Origin: Plicaturopsis crispa FD-325 SS-3
Taxonomy: Eukaryota > Basidiomycota > Agaricomycetes > Amylocorticiales > Amylocorticiaceae
Assembly: GCA_000827205.1 (NCBI GenBank)
Contig: KN832569.1
Location: 508,647-572,646, forward strand
Direction of reading: 5' to 3'
DNA: 64,000 nucleotides
Positions 46,504 to 58,418 of this stretch are shown piece by piece; within the stretch, counting starts at the first letter, position 1; every line of letters begins with the position of its first letter. The notes beneath the pieces were generated by a model. It was not told the DNA's origin, did not search any database, and saw only the letters and a list, made by a program, of their open reading frames with translations. A program made the position numbers and the translations under genes.

Positions 46504-46773
46504 ATCTGAGGGTGGACGCGCACCGACGCATGAAATTCAGCGCTGTCCATGCAGAATACGAGTCTCGAGGTGAGAGGAAGAAAGAAACCAGGGAAAGAAA
46601 ACGTTTGGCGCGTCCGAGTCGCGCCTTGTCCTCCTCCCTCATCACGTCGCGTACTTGGATGTCTATTCCACCAGTCAAAACTTACCACCAAAAGGAAAAC
46701 TAGCCAACGACTCAACGATCTACAGCACTCGCCGGTGTACTTTAAACTGCCAGGGGCAAGCACAGTGCCGCAA
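46504..46773. promoter_or_regulatory. Short divergent promoter between ATL and Nup84 genes
   Basis: Only 270 bases separate the two divergent start codons, so both promoters must overlap or be shared. Confidence 0.6.
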
Positions 46774-49743
46774 ATGTCAACCCATACGCTCTATGCATCC
46801 TGTGCCCAGGCTCTCGAGCTATGCCAGTCCATGAAAGACGACCTGGCAGCGCTATTGGATCCAGTGACGGGATTCGCCCCGAGACTACACAAAATATGTC
46901 GTGACCAGTGCGTACAAACTTTTGAAGGGGACATAACCGTACTTGACCACAACAACTTGATGTAGGCTGGCTGAATATGAAGAGAATAGCGATGGGCGAA
47001 TATCTCTCGAGGAGCTCGATGCACTGCGCATGGAACAGGATACTTGGAGCTTACTGCAAGCCCTTATGCCGTACGTATCCAGCCAGAGACACTCCACGGC
47101 CCTCACAACTCACGCGTCGAGCAACAGAGCGCGCAAAACTGAGGCAGAACCGCTCCCCAAAGCCAGGGATCTCCTCGCAGAAAATCCATACACACCTATC
47201 TCTGATCTTGCGGAAGCGATTATGGCCGAGTCGCCGCTTCTCACTGAGCTCATCGTCGTCCGCGAATGGCTGCACGATACGGCGCCGCCACCGACGCGTC
47301 CGGAGGCTTCAACTGGGTACTGGAAATTTACAAAGCACAACGTTATGCACGCTCTACGGACGGGCGGCGGTCATAGGGTCGGGCTAGTGAAGGAGATGGA
47401 TCCGGATGCAGTGAACCGGGGAGATGGGAGGGCGCTTGCAGCGGACGACTCGGTGAGTGCACCCAGTCTCAAGTCTTCACGTTTTATATTGACGGTACGT
47501 AGAACTACGAAAAAAGCCTTGCGCAGGCACTCTATGCGCACGTACGCGCGGGGAGATTGGAAGACGCCGTAGAATTATGTAGGCGGGCGCATCAACCGTG
47601 GCGCGCAGCGAGCATACGGGGCTCGCTCGTATTCAGATGGAGGGATGTTTCTAATCATGCTCCCGAGGAAGATGCTATGGAGGACGACGAAGGCTGGCGT
47701 GGAAACCGGCGGAGGAAGCTATGGAAGTCGATGTGCACACGCGCGGCGCTGAACGTATGTGCCACATTGATATTCATGTCCTGGTTGATTAACTCTTCCG
47801 TAGACTAACCTATCAGATCCGGAGCGTGTTCTGTATGCAGCCCTTGCACCAACGCCGCAGACGTCTGTGATTCTAAAATCGGCATGTCGGACGTGGGAGG
47901 ACCATCTGTGGGCACAAATCAGCGTAATGTGCGAGGAAAAGCAGACTGCGGAGATGCTGAGATTGGGCGGCTCATTCTGGGAAGGTGGGCTAGCCGCCGT
48001 GGAGAAAGGGGTACACGAAATATCTGCCCAAGACATCGAGGAAGAGGAGGATGAGTGGGAAAAGGAAGTTGTCGGAACGTTGGAGAGTCTGGAAAGTGTG
48101 CAGGTCGACGATGGGTGAATAACATCATCTCTCGAAAATATATGACCTAACGTTTCCTTCTAGTCCCCCCGCAGGGCATGCGTTCCATGTCTCCCAGCTA
48201 CATATCATTTTGGATCGGACAGACACGCTTCTCGGCGTTTTTGCAAGCAATTTACGAGACGGTTTATATGATATCTCGTCTTCCGAGTATGTGCTACTAT
48301 ACATTTATCACTCACCGCTTACCGATGTTATACAGGTACCCGACTATGACCCGCTTCTTTGCCCACCTCTGTCTGTTCCTACAGATGATTGATATCCCAG
48401 TCCCACCGCTCGCCACCCAAGTGATTTTAGAGGCATATCTCCGAGTACTCGAGGTATCTATACGCATCATCCGTCGTTTACTCATACTCATGCAACATTT
48501 AAATTAGCTTGCGGGGCAGCGCGACCTAATTGCGATGTATGCAGGGGCGCTCGGCGACAATGCCGTCGACAGATATGCTATGTTCCTGACATCCCTCGAG
48601 CTTTCTGCGGACATCGACGAGCGGCGTCTTGCTTTGACGCGCGCGCGCGACCATGGGCTCGACCCGGACCGTGTAGCAGTGGCTACAGCAGAACGGACGA
48701 TTGAACGGGCCTTTGAGGTTCGTAATTTCTTTTGGCAGTGCCGCGCAACTGGAATTTACCTTCATATTCAGGAGCTGCCCCAGCTCAAGGGACCACTTCC
48801 GTCGGTGATTACTCTGCCAACACCACCGTCGGACCTTGAGATGCTGTTGATTCGTTCAATTGAATGGACAACGTTCACGGACACAACCTATGACACGGCC
48901 CTTGAGCAAGCCAACGTTATTCTTAGGTATTTCTTAGGTGCGTAACTGAATTGGTTTATCTTAGTCTATACTCATGTTCTGTCAGCTTCTGGAAGAGTGC
49001 GAATAGCGAGCACGCTGCTTGGCATGCTACCGCCCGAGCTTGCATCGATACGCGAGCCCGATGACCGCGCAACAGAGTACCTGCATTACCGACAATTTTT
49101 CGCGATCTGGGAGACACTCGAACGCATAGTAGAATGCCAATCTCTGGACGTGCCCGGCATGACTAGGGATACGCGTGCAGCGTGGCTCAAGGACTACCGG
49201 GTAGGGCTCGTCCACCATCCATGTACATGTACATGTACGCTCGCTGATCTGCATCGTGCAGGGCCTTATTGACCAGGCTCGCGAGCAAATAGTCAAGCTT
49301 CTCACCTCGGAGTGGCTCGTGTCCGATGTCGAAGAAGTTGGAGGTGCGCTCATTCCACTCGCCCCTTGTTCCCACTAGGCTCATTCGCGTACTTTGAAGG
49401 TGATCGCCGGCGACGGGAGCTCATCCGCGTGCGGCAGATGTATATCCCCGAGCTGATCATCCGTCTGCACGCGTTGCTGTACATTTCGCGGACCAGAATT
49501 CCTGAGTCAGTTCTCGTTCCCCTGACATGCCGCACATATGCTCATCGCACGCCTTTTCGCAGGAACCTCAAACACGCGCTTGAATTGGCAAACGTAGTCG
49601 CGGACTCGCGATACAAGTTGTACGAGGACTTCGTGAACCAAGACGGGCGGCGGCTGGGCGATTACCTGAGTTGTGTACGCCAGGCGATATTAGGTGGGCT
49701 GGAAGGCGGTGGATCGGATCCCTTCCGACCTCTGTCTGTGTGA
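46774..49743 (+). CDS. NUP84: Nucleoporin Nup84/Nup107
   Basis: A many-exon gene starting MSTHTLYASCAQALELCQ (46774). The N-terminal part includes EELDALRMEQDTWSLLQALM. The helical core of the Nup84/Nup107 family follows: VREWLHDTAP with TGYWKFTKHNV, AHVRAGRLEDAVELCRRA, QPWRAASIRGS, ACRTWEDHLWAQIS and HVSQLHIILDRTDTL. It continues with FFAHLCLFLQMI, VILEAYLRVLELAGQRDLIA, YRQFFAIWETLERI and the C-terminal LALELANVVADSRYKLYEDF. This is an alpha-helical stack that forms one arm of the Y-shaped complex of the nuclear pore scaffold, next to Nup133 and Nup145C. Length (roughly 800 residues) and order look complete. The stop is at 49743. The start is the first ATG in the exon that leads directly into the helical domain. 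Confidence 0.9.
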
Positions 49744-50906
49744 GCGTGCGCTGCCGAGAGAACTATTACCCACGTATATTATCTTGTGGTGCGTATCTCG
49801 GAGTTGGATATGACAACATACTGACTGTATACACCCTTCCAGGTCTTTTGTATTTGACATGTTGGCAAAACATTTGATTCCTACCAAGCCGATGCGTGTA
49901 TCGCTATCAAACGTCTCCCTCTACCCTATACTTTGCAACTACCATGCATCCTCTCTTTGAATCTTGATACTCTACTGATGACTAGCGCCGCAAAAACCTA
50001 TCTAACGGAGCCGGTTCCGCACCCAGCTATCACCGTTTAAACGTTGACGGGTGAGTGGGTTCCGTGTTCGTTTTGGCTGAGTCACCGCATTCGCTGACCC
50101 GCTTTTGGATGATTCTAGCTGGAGGACGCTTAATATCACACCGCTGCAAGTGGGCAGTGCAAAGGGCCAGGAGTCCAAGAGCTGATTAAGCACCCTTCTG
50201 TAAGTCAGTTTTCTTGCTTTGACAGGTGTGCCCGTGGACTGATACTACAAGTCATACCAGCTCCAGGTAACATCGCACCGCCAGTGGGCTTCTCCGCCAC
50301 ACCCAGGCTAAGCGGTCAATATTCTCTTTCGCGGTCATCTTATGCACATTTTTGCCTCCATCGACTGCATCCCTTTCTAACAGGATCGCTCGGTGGTGAG
50401 TCCTTACAAACCTCACCCCGACGCAGCCCGACGCCCTCATTATGAAGCCAAAGAAAATGTGGATGTGTAACACCCAGGTCGGAGGATGTCGTAGCCCCGT
50501 TACTAATTAGCTGGATAGCCGTATCAGATACACACTTTTTCTGCGAGGACTATTTGACAAGGCAAACGACGTAGTGTGCCCTGATTGTGCCTGCAAGTTT
50601 GTAGATTTGAGTGGAGTAGTTGCGGAACGACGGCGGACATCTTCTGTCAAAGTGGCTGAGGTAAACAGCGGAAGGTTGCAAGCCAGCTTTCCCATTTCGC
50701 AACATTCATTTACCAACGCTCAGGGATTTTCCATTCGGCCGCTGCGCAGCTTGCTGTTCTCCGGTGTATTTGCAACGCTCGCTACTCTCTCCTTTACCCA
50801 TCTCTCCATTGTAAACAGCAGTCGTTAGCTCCCTTCGCTGAGCCAAGGTCGCACACCAACCTATCCCGCCCGACTATTCTTGCGCAGCAGCGGGAAAACG
50901 CGCAAC
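49744..50906. other. Intergenic; promoter side of the DUF300 gene
   Basis: No gene seen. Long pyrimidine-rich sequence before 50906 fits a basidiomycete promoter or leader. Confidence 0.45.
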
Positions 50907-53081
50907 ATGGGTCACGTCTGTCCATCAGACAACAAGGACATCACCGACCAATCCTCGTTCTGGGACTCTGGCAACATCAACTGGGACCCGCATAGGATTG
51001 GATGGGCAATTGCTGGAGGATGTTCGCTCTTAGTGAGTTTCTGTCCTTGGCGAATGGTGGTAGACGATGCGTGCAGAGCATAGGGTGCACCAGTACACCG
51101 CCGGCTTGATGACCTTCAAGCTCCATACCGTACTTGAGGAGTGCCTTTTGGAGGAGGCGTGCAGGATGCGTGGACGGAAGAAAGCCGCATAGACCGACCA
51201 TAACTGACCAGCACTCGTCGTTTTGCAGACGGTCATATTTACAACCATATCTGTACTACAACACTGCCGGTACGTCTCCCGCTTTTACTTTTTGCTGGCT
51301 GCACCCTAAACTCTACCGAACTCATGCAGGAATTATCGCGTTCCAAATGAACAACGCCAAATGTGCGAACAGTCTACTTTTCTCAAGGCCCACTATGCTA
51401 ATGACCGAAGTACAACAGCATCCGCATTCTATATATGCCCCCCGTTTACGCTATCATATCTTTTTTCTCGTATCGTTTCTTCCGGGACTACACATACTAT
51501 GAGCTGATCGAAGTCGGTGAGTATCTATCAACTATTCCTCCGGGAAGAACGAGGTAGATAATGGTATGACTTGCAGCCTATGAAGCCGTCACGATCAGCG
51601 CGTTCCTGTATGTCCCACTGCCGTAGCTTCTTTCCTCGGTACTGATGTATCGTAAACAGCCTCCTATTAATCGAATACGTAGCCGCTACTGCGGCGGGCC
51701 ACAATGCAGAGACTGCAATCGAGAGAAAAAACAAGCGGCCCCTACCTTTTCCGGTGTGTACATGTTTTGTATCCAGGCTTTCGTTTTGAGGCGTTTACAC
51801 CCCGCGTTCCCGCTTGACGATTTTTCACTGACCCGATGTACCTCACAGCTTTGTTTCTGGCGCTACAGACCCACCAAGGCATACTTCATGTACACCCTCA
51901 AGGTCCGTCCCTCGGGGCTTCTCTCCTCCGGTATGTCTCTACCCACTGACTTGACTTTCTCAGTGGAGCGTCCTGCAATACGTCATTTTCCGCCCTCTGA
52001 TCAGTATAATCGGCATCGTTTGCCAGCACTTCAACGTGCTCTGCTCGTCTGCATCGTTCAGCCCCTTCTTCGCGAACGTCTACCTGGAGGCGGTCGACTT
52101 TGTCAGCATCTCGTGAGCCTGCCCTCCCGTTTTCCTGGTGCGATCGTGCAGCTCGGGTGCTAAATCAAGCGGATGGCGGATTAGCGTGGCGCTGTATGGT
52201 TTGATCGTGTTTTATGCGCTGACGAGCGAGGAGCTCAAGGGCAAGAGGCCGCTGGCCAAGTTCTTGGCGATAAAGCTCATCGTCATGGCCACATTCTACC
52301 AGTCTTTCGTCGTGAGTACTCGCCATGACCTCTGGCAACGAACCTTCCTTATGCTACTGCCGCATTAGTTCAGCGCACTGGAGGGCAGAGTTATCAAAGG
52401 TTCGTTTTTTTCCCACTCCTTCCTGGCATGCATGGCAATCGTTGACCACTCTACAGCGTCGCTCTACTGGACGGAAACTAACATCGCGGATGGCCTGACA
52501 GCACTCACCATATGCATAGAGGTTCGTTTGTTTGCAGCACAGGCATCTACAACTCTGAATTCGTGAACGTACATCCACAGATGGTCTTCTTTTCGCTGTT
52601 CATGTGGTGGGCCTACCCCCCAAGTGAATACAAGGTGAAGGGCGCACCTGCGACAAGCATATGGCGGCCCCTATGGGACAGCATAAACTACAGTGCGTCC
52701 AGCTCCACCCTCCCCTCTCTCCCGCACTGACGCAACCCCACCCGCACAGCCGACTTCGTCATCGAGATCATCGGCTCCTTCCGCTTCTTCGTAGACTACG
52801 TGCGCGGGAAGCCACACGCGCACGGGAATCGCATCGCGGGCGCGCCCGGTGCGCCGGCAAAGCTCGACTTTGGCGAGGCGTTCGGCGTGAGCGGGGCGTA
52901 CAGCAAGCCGATAGATCGGGACGTCGGCGGTGAGTCCGCCCTCGTCAATAATGGTCGAATGCGAGCGAGCTACGACGAGGATATCCGTCTAGCACCGTAC
53001 GAGGCGCCGCGATATCGCCAGGAGGCCAGCGAGGACACGTCGTATTCGAGCCCGACGCGGGAGCACCAGGTTCGGCGTTAG
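50907..53081 (+). CDS. OST-alpha/TMEM184 (DUF300) family membrane protein
   Basis: The ATG at 50907 begins MGHVCPSDNKDITDQSSF. About ten short exons then give the DUF300 helices: IGWAIAGGCSLL, TVIFTTISVLQH, NYRVPNEQRQ, IEYVAATAAG, KAYFMYTLKWSVLQYVIFRP, VALYGLIVFYALT, LAIKLIVMATFYQSF and VFFSLFMWWAYPP. FVIEIIGSFRFFVDYVRG and a charged tail with DEDIRLAPYE and ending REHQVRR follow. RPLAKFLAIKLIV and FYQSF are typical of TMEM184/OST-alpha. Animal members carry bile acids or other solutes. Fungal members are found on vacuolar or plasma membranes with unclear cargo. Exon phases could be followed through the whole gene. Confidence 0.88.
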
Positions 53082-53899
53082 CGTTGCATTGGATCAGGCG
53101 GCGGCGGCGGCGGCGGCGGGGGTGGGGGGCAGAGTAATGAGTGACCGTCGGGTTTGTTCAATCTGTTAGCTGGTCTTGCACTGAGCACTGCGTACGATGT
53201 AGATTGCGTTGTGTATAGGCTGTATCTAACCTTTGATATCCCAGTGCTCGAGTGTATTTTTCTCCCATCTTCCTCGTTATATAGATGGTCGTGCTCGGAC
53301 AGCAGATCTAACTAATTTACGAGCGGCCGAGTGTACGTAAACAGGATTGGGCTAATCACTCCCGCTCTCAACCCGCTCGAGGTACCGACAGCTACTGACT
53401 CTGATTTTATAGGGCGCAATGGCATTGTTTTGGCACTGCTGCCAAATCGTAGGCTACAGCGTGACCTCTGAAAACGCCAGGTCGCCTGCAGTCGCTCAGA
53501 ACTTCCTTTATATTGCCCGGAGGCTTGGGCCCGTGGTCAATGCACTGCCTCAAATCTGCACCAAGCGACCCTAAAGTACGGTGCGTCCAGCAAGGCTATG
53601 CAGCGCGCGTTATCTTAATATATCAGTAGACTAACAGGTGTATTGCAGCATGCCATGTCCGAGGAATACCATTGGTACCTGCGCGTCCATCATTTCGCCC
53701 GTTGGCAATGCGCAATCGTTCTGTGAAACAGGACCCTGCAAGCCTGCCGCTTTTGTACCGCTTGCGATAATCGCATACCGTCCTATTGCACCCAGCGGAT
53801 CCCCCCGGCGGCCTGACCGTTGATATAACGGAGCTGCTCGCTGCTGGTCGACGTCCCCGTCGTTCCACTACAGACCATCCCGCAATCCCGCACAAGAGC
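53082..53899. promoter_or_regulatory. Upstream region of TVP38 copy 2
   Basis: It contains a GGC microsatellite (53097-53118). At about 53535-53770 there are the same blocks seen upstream of copies 1 and 3 (tcaatgcactgcctcaaatct; gcaaggctatgcagcgcg; gttctgtgaaacaggaccctg). This suggests the promoter was duplicated with the gene. Confidence 0.55.
53097..53118. repeat. Microsatellite (GGC)n
   Basis: A run of ggcggcggcggcggcggcgg just after the DUF300 stop codon. Simple sequence only. Confidence 0.8.
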
Positions 53900-55531
53900 A
53901 TGACTTCGTATCCCTATCCCCCCGCGGCTGTCCCGTCCGCAGGCTACCTGGCGGTAGATCAACCAAAGCCTTTCAGGTCTACGTCTTCATTCGACTCCAG
54001 GTCAGGGGACTCGATGCGTACGCTAAGCCCGATGCCGGCAAACGACGACGAGAAAACACCACAGACTACGCTGCAACTCATCTGTGAGTGCCGCTTTTAG
54101 TTGCTTACAGTGTCAGTACCTCATCCATCGTATCTTAACGGCGCACAGGTCGGTTTCTTGTGATAGGCATCATCTTAGCCCTCGTCATTCTCATGTCCAT
54201 TTACCACGACAAAATCGTCCGCGCGCTTCAACCGGCGACGGATTGGATGCATAAGTAGGCGGTCACTTCCATTGCGTTTTCCCTGCATTTTCTGACGTCA
54301 TTGGCCTAGTACGAAAGGCGGCTGGGCCATTCCCATCGCGATCCTCTTCGTGCTGTCTTTCCCTCCCGTAGGCTCCTAGAGTCCCTTCATGAGCTTACCC
54401 GGAAATCTGACGTTCACTCGTATCTAGCTATTCGGTCACGAAATCGTCGCCATCCTCTGTGGAATCGCATGGGGTCTTGGTCCTGGCTTTGCCATTGTAT
54501 TCGCCGGCTCATTCCTCGGCGAGATTGCCAATTTCTAGTGCGTAACAGTTGATCGCAGCTGAAGTGCACATCTCACCCACATCTACAGCACTTTCAAATA
54601 TTTATGTCACACTCGGAGTCTCAAATTCGAGGCGAAGAATCTGCAATACGCGTGTCTGGCAAAGGTCTTGAGGGACGGCGGCTTCAAAGTCGCATTGATC
54701 GCTCGGCTCAGCTCCATTCCATCTCATTGTGTGTATCTTGCTTGGCTGCGGCTCGCTGCCTTTGCTAACCATGTTATTCCTGCCTACACAGTCACGACGG
54801 CGATCTTCTCAACGTGCGGAATGTCCATATGGACGTTCTGCCTTGCGTCTATCCTGTCATCCCCCATGCAAATAATCAATGTGTATATTGGTGTGGTGCT
54901 AAAGGAGAAGGAAGAGGGTAAGCAGGCCGTTACGACGCTCAATAACATCATGACTTACATGGAAATATCAGGCACTGAATCCAAGCTGGATAAGACCCTG
55001 TCCAACGTCATCCTTATCGCCACGATAGCGATCACAGTCGTCGCCTACATATACATTCAGCGCAAGATCAAAGCCGTGAAGCCGGAGGTCATGGCCGCTC
55101 GGCGGGAGGCCAGGTGCGTTCCTGTGCTTCGGCCAGGTTTATAGATGACCAACTGACGTGGGGCTCACAGGGAGGGAAAGTTCGCGCGCGCCTCCACGGC
55201 TAGCTCGGTTGGCCTGCTGAACCCTGCTATGCAGCAGTGGGACGAGGAGCGTGCTATCGACGGAGGTGTCTACGCGCCGGTGCCGCTGCATGCGCCTGAT
55301 ATCGTCGTTTCCAACAACGAGCATCGGCCTTCAAATAGCGAGGACGCCAATCTGCCCCGCACGACGGCTCCGCGTCATTACACCGACCTGAGCATCTCTG
55401 ACACTCACCGGGATGGGCCTACGGATACCGAGGGCTGGGACAGTTCGCGAGTGCAGGGTGGATCGCGTCCGGTAGGTGCGGGTGATGCTGCACCGTCCCC
55501 TCCACCTAGCTATCATGTACCTGGGCGGTAA
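53900..55531 (+). CDS. TVP38/TMEM64-type Golgi membrane protein (VTT domain), copy 2
   Basis: Paralogue of 43234-44916, starting MTSYPYPPAAVPSAGYL (53900). The membrane core is nearly the same: KIVRALQPATDWMHK, KGGWAIPIAILFVLSFPP, FGHEIVAILCGIAWG, GSFLGEIANF, ALIARLSSIPSH and TAIFSTCGMSIWTFCLAS. The helix near KTLSNVILIATIAI and the PPPSYHVPGR end are also kept. Unlike the other two copies, it lacks the SRKGFVNWEAMRH...FWLR segment before the first helix. In its place is DDEKTPQTTLQLIC, joined to RFLVIGIILALVIL. The first domain-adjacent exon therefore seems to have been lost or replaced. The other exons and introns match. Golgi or endosomal placement is expected. Confidence 0.88.
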
Positions 55532-56456
55532 ACGTGATATATGGACTTTCTCATGGACACTGTATTTCTATTTGATGTCTTTCTACCTATACTGTCGCAA
55601 CACTGGATATGCAATGGGTATACCGTAGTTTTATGTTGCAACCTGCAGAACATGAGTAAGTCCACGGACTTTGTCTTCGCTAGTCGGCGCCACGCGATAG
55701 CTTGTACCACGCTTTTACGGCCGTGCGTCATCAACGCGTGAAGTTGGTGATTTGGTCGCCGTTCGAATATTCACGCGTATTCACGCGCACGATGGAGTTG
55801 CCCATTGTTCGTACCGCCCACGACAACAACCCTAGGCAGTTGTTGGATAGTAAAGGCTAGTAATCTAACGTTTGGCACGCACTGAGTCGGCGACGACTGC
55901 TCTACTAGTATGCGTGCGTAGTCTGCGCGGCTTCCCGGCTTCCCTTCTCTCACACTCTCATTGTGACTCGGTCTAGTCGTGCCTCCGTTGTGCATTCCGA
56001 TGTACATACTCGGGGCTACTATAATGTCAGGGAGCAATAGCACTCGTGCTATGTTTTACAGCATGACATAGTATGCTTTCAATGCACTGCCTCGAATCTT
56101 CGCCGAGAAGCATGCAGGCGTTCTTGTATATGGTGCGTCTAGAAAAGCTATGCAGCGCGATATCCAAATCATAGCAAAGGCTGACTAGCGGCATGTACTA
56201 GCGTGTGGCCTGAGGCAAGCCATTGGTGCTGCGGATGGCTGATTCTGCCCATGCACTGTGCTGCGAAGTTCTGTCCAACAGGATCCTGAAACTTCGAATC
56301 CACAGCTTTTGTACTCCGCTTGCAATAATGGGCCCTTGTGAGTGCTACTTGGGCTACTGCACCCAGAGAGTCCCCAGGGGCTCAATAAAAAAGACTTACA
56401 GCTAGAATGGTTGTTATTGTCAGAGTTTTCATTGCAGGCCGCCTCGCAAAGAGAGC
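55532..56456. promoter_or_regulatory. Upstream region of TVP38 copy 3
   Basis: It contains blocks shared with the upstream regions of copies 1 and 2 at about 56078-56330 (tcaatgcactgcctcgaatct; gctatgcagcgcga; ccgcttgcaataat). A short tattcacgcg repeat lies near 55770. No gene seen. Confidence 0.55.
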
Positions 56457-58132
56457 ATGAGCTCGTACCGCTATCCACCTGCGGCTGGCCCATCGGTCGA
56501 CCGTCTCGTATTACAGCAGCCGGAGCCCTCATACTCCATGTCCCCGTTGGATCCTAGATCAAGGGACCTGACACGCACACCAAGCCCGACACCGAGCGAG
56601 GTTGACGAACTCTCGAGGAAGGGTTTCGTCGACTGGAAGGCAATGCGACACCCGGAGTTCTGGCTACGACGGGACCGCATCGGTGAGTTCTAATCCTAGT
56701 CTGAGATCACTTCAGCGAGTCGTATCTAAATGGCTCATAGGTCAGTATATTGTGTGGGCCATCATCATAGCCATCGTCATTCTTTTGTCTATTTTTCACG
56801 ATCAAATTGTCCGGGCGCTCCAGCCCGCGATGAATTGGATGCACAAGTAAGTGATCAGTATCATTGCCGTGTCTATCCATCTACTAATGCCATCTGTCTA
56901 CTTAGTACCAAAGGTGGATGGCTCATTCCCATTGCCATCCTCTTTGTGCTCTCCTTTCCGCCCGTGCGTTCCATTCCATTTTCGCATTTTTCTAGGGAGT
57001 CTGACATTAGAGCGGATCTAGCTTTTCGGGCACGAAATTGTTGCCATCCTGTGTGGGATCGCATGGGGTGTTGGTCCCGGCTTCGCAATCGTGTTCGCGG
57101 GCTCATTCCTGGGTGAAATAGCCAACTTCTAGTGCGTTGTGAGTTATGGTAGCCACGCCTCACATCTCACCCTCATCTTCAGTACTTTTAAATATCTGTG
57201 CCGTGCTCGGAGCCTCAGATACGAAGCGAAGAATTTGTCGTATGCTTGTATGGCGAAAGTCCTAAGGGAAGGCGGTTTCAAAGTTGCCTTGATCGCTCGA
57301 CTGAGCTCTATCCCATCACACTGTGCGTAGCGATTCTATTGACGATCTTCGCAAAGTGACCTTATGATTCTTTCCTGCGCAGTCACCACGGCAATCTTTT
57401 CGACATGCGGAATGTCGATTTGGGCATTCTGCTTGGCGTCTGTCCTATCGTCCCCGATGCAGCTGATCAACGTGTATATTGGCGTGGTGCTCAAGGAGAA
57501 GGAGGAAGGTAAGCTGACTGCCACTGTGCCCAGTAGATTTCGCTACGACACGTTGACTTACAGATCTCCGTTGGTAGGCAATGAGTCCGCGAGAGACAAG
57601 AAAATATCCAACATCGTTCTTATCGTCACAACGACAATTGCCGTCGCTGCCTACATATACATCCAGCGCCAGATGAGGGCTGTAAAGGGTGACATTATAT
57701 ACGCTCGGCGAAAGGCTCGGTACGACCTTGTGTTCAAGCCTACATTCGACGACCAGCTAACGCGGGATTCACAGACAAGGAAAGCTCGCGCGTGCACGAT
57801 CCAACCATGCATCTGCCGCTAGCTCAGATGGGTTGCTAAATACCAACATGCAGCCCTGGGGCGACGAGGGGCGTAACATGTATGAGGGCATCTATGCCCC
57901 AGCGCCCCAGCGTGTGCCCGGCAACGTCGCTCCCCCATGCGGGAATTCACCCTCCGGCAGCGGGGGTGCCTATCTTTCTAGCTCCGCCCCTCACAATTAT
58001 AACGCGTCGAGCACCTCTGAGCCTCCGAGACAAGAGACTGCCAGTGGGCAGGGCCGGCAGAGAGGGTGGCGACCGAGCGCAAGTGTTGAAGCGGCGCCCT
58101 ATCCCCCTAGTTATCATGTACCTGGCCGGTAG
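56457..58132 (+). CDS. TVP38/TMEM64-type Golgi membrane protein (VTT domain), copy 3
   Basis: Starts MSSYRYPPAAGPSVDRL (56457). It retains the SRKGFVDWKAMRHPEFWLR segment of copy 1, followed by GQYIVWAIIIAIVILLSIF, ALQPAMNWMHK, KGGWLIPIAILFVLSFPP and FGHEIVAILCGIAWG. The core continues with GSFLGEIANF, ALIARLSSIPSH, TAIFSTCGMSIWAFCLAS and YIGVVLKEKEE. The tail is more diverged than in copies 1 and 2 (YEGIYAPAPQRVPGN) but ends with the shared PPSYHVPGR. It lies about 925 bases downstream of copy 2 in the same orientation. By the leader segment copy 3 groups with copy 1. By strand and position copies 2 and 3 form the tandem pair. Confidence 0.88.
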
Positions 58133-58418
58133 GCGCGTGCGTCTCTCCGACGGGCGCCTCATCTCTTCTTTGTGCATTTCCATAATAATGAATGAGGTCC
58201 TGGCTACAGTAGCCTACAATTAGTCGGCGAACTGGGAAGATGAACATCCTTCTCGCAGTATTCGCTGAGTTCCAACTTTAAACCTGCTGCCCACTCAATG
58301 TTCGTCGTGCAGCGAGACTGACCACCCGCACCTGATGCAACAAAGCAAAGACTCTTTTTGATTACGGAGTTAGTATTCTGGGACCATTCGAAAGCAAGGG
58401 TGCTCTAAGTAATGCTGT
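58133..58418. other. Spacer between convergent TVP38 copy 3 and kinase-like copy 1
   Basis: These 285 bases hold two 3' ends. No gene seen. Confidence 0.45.
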
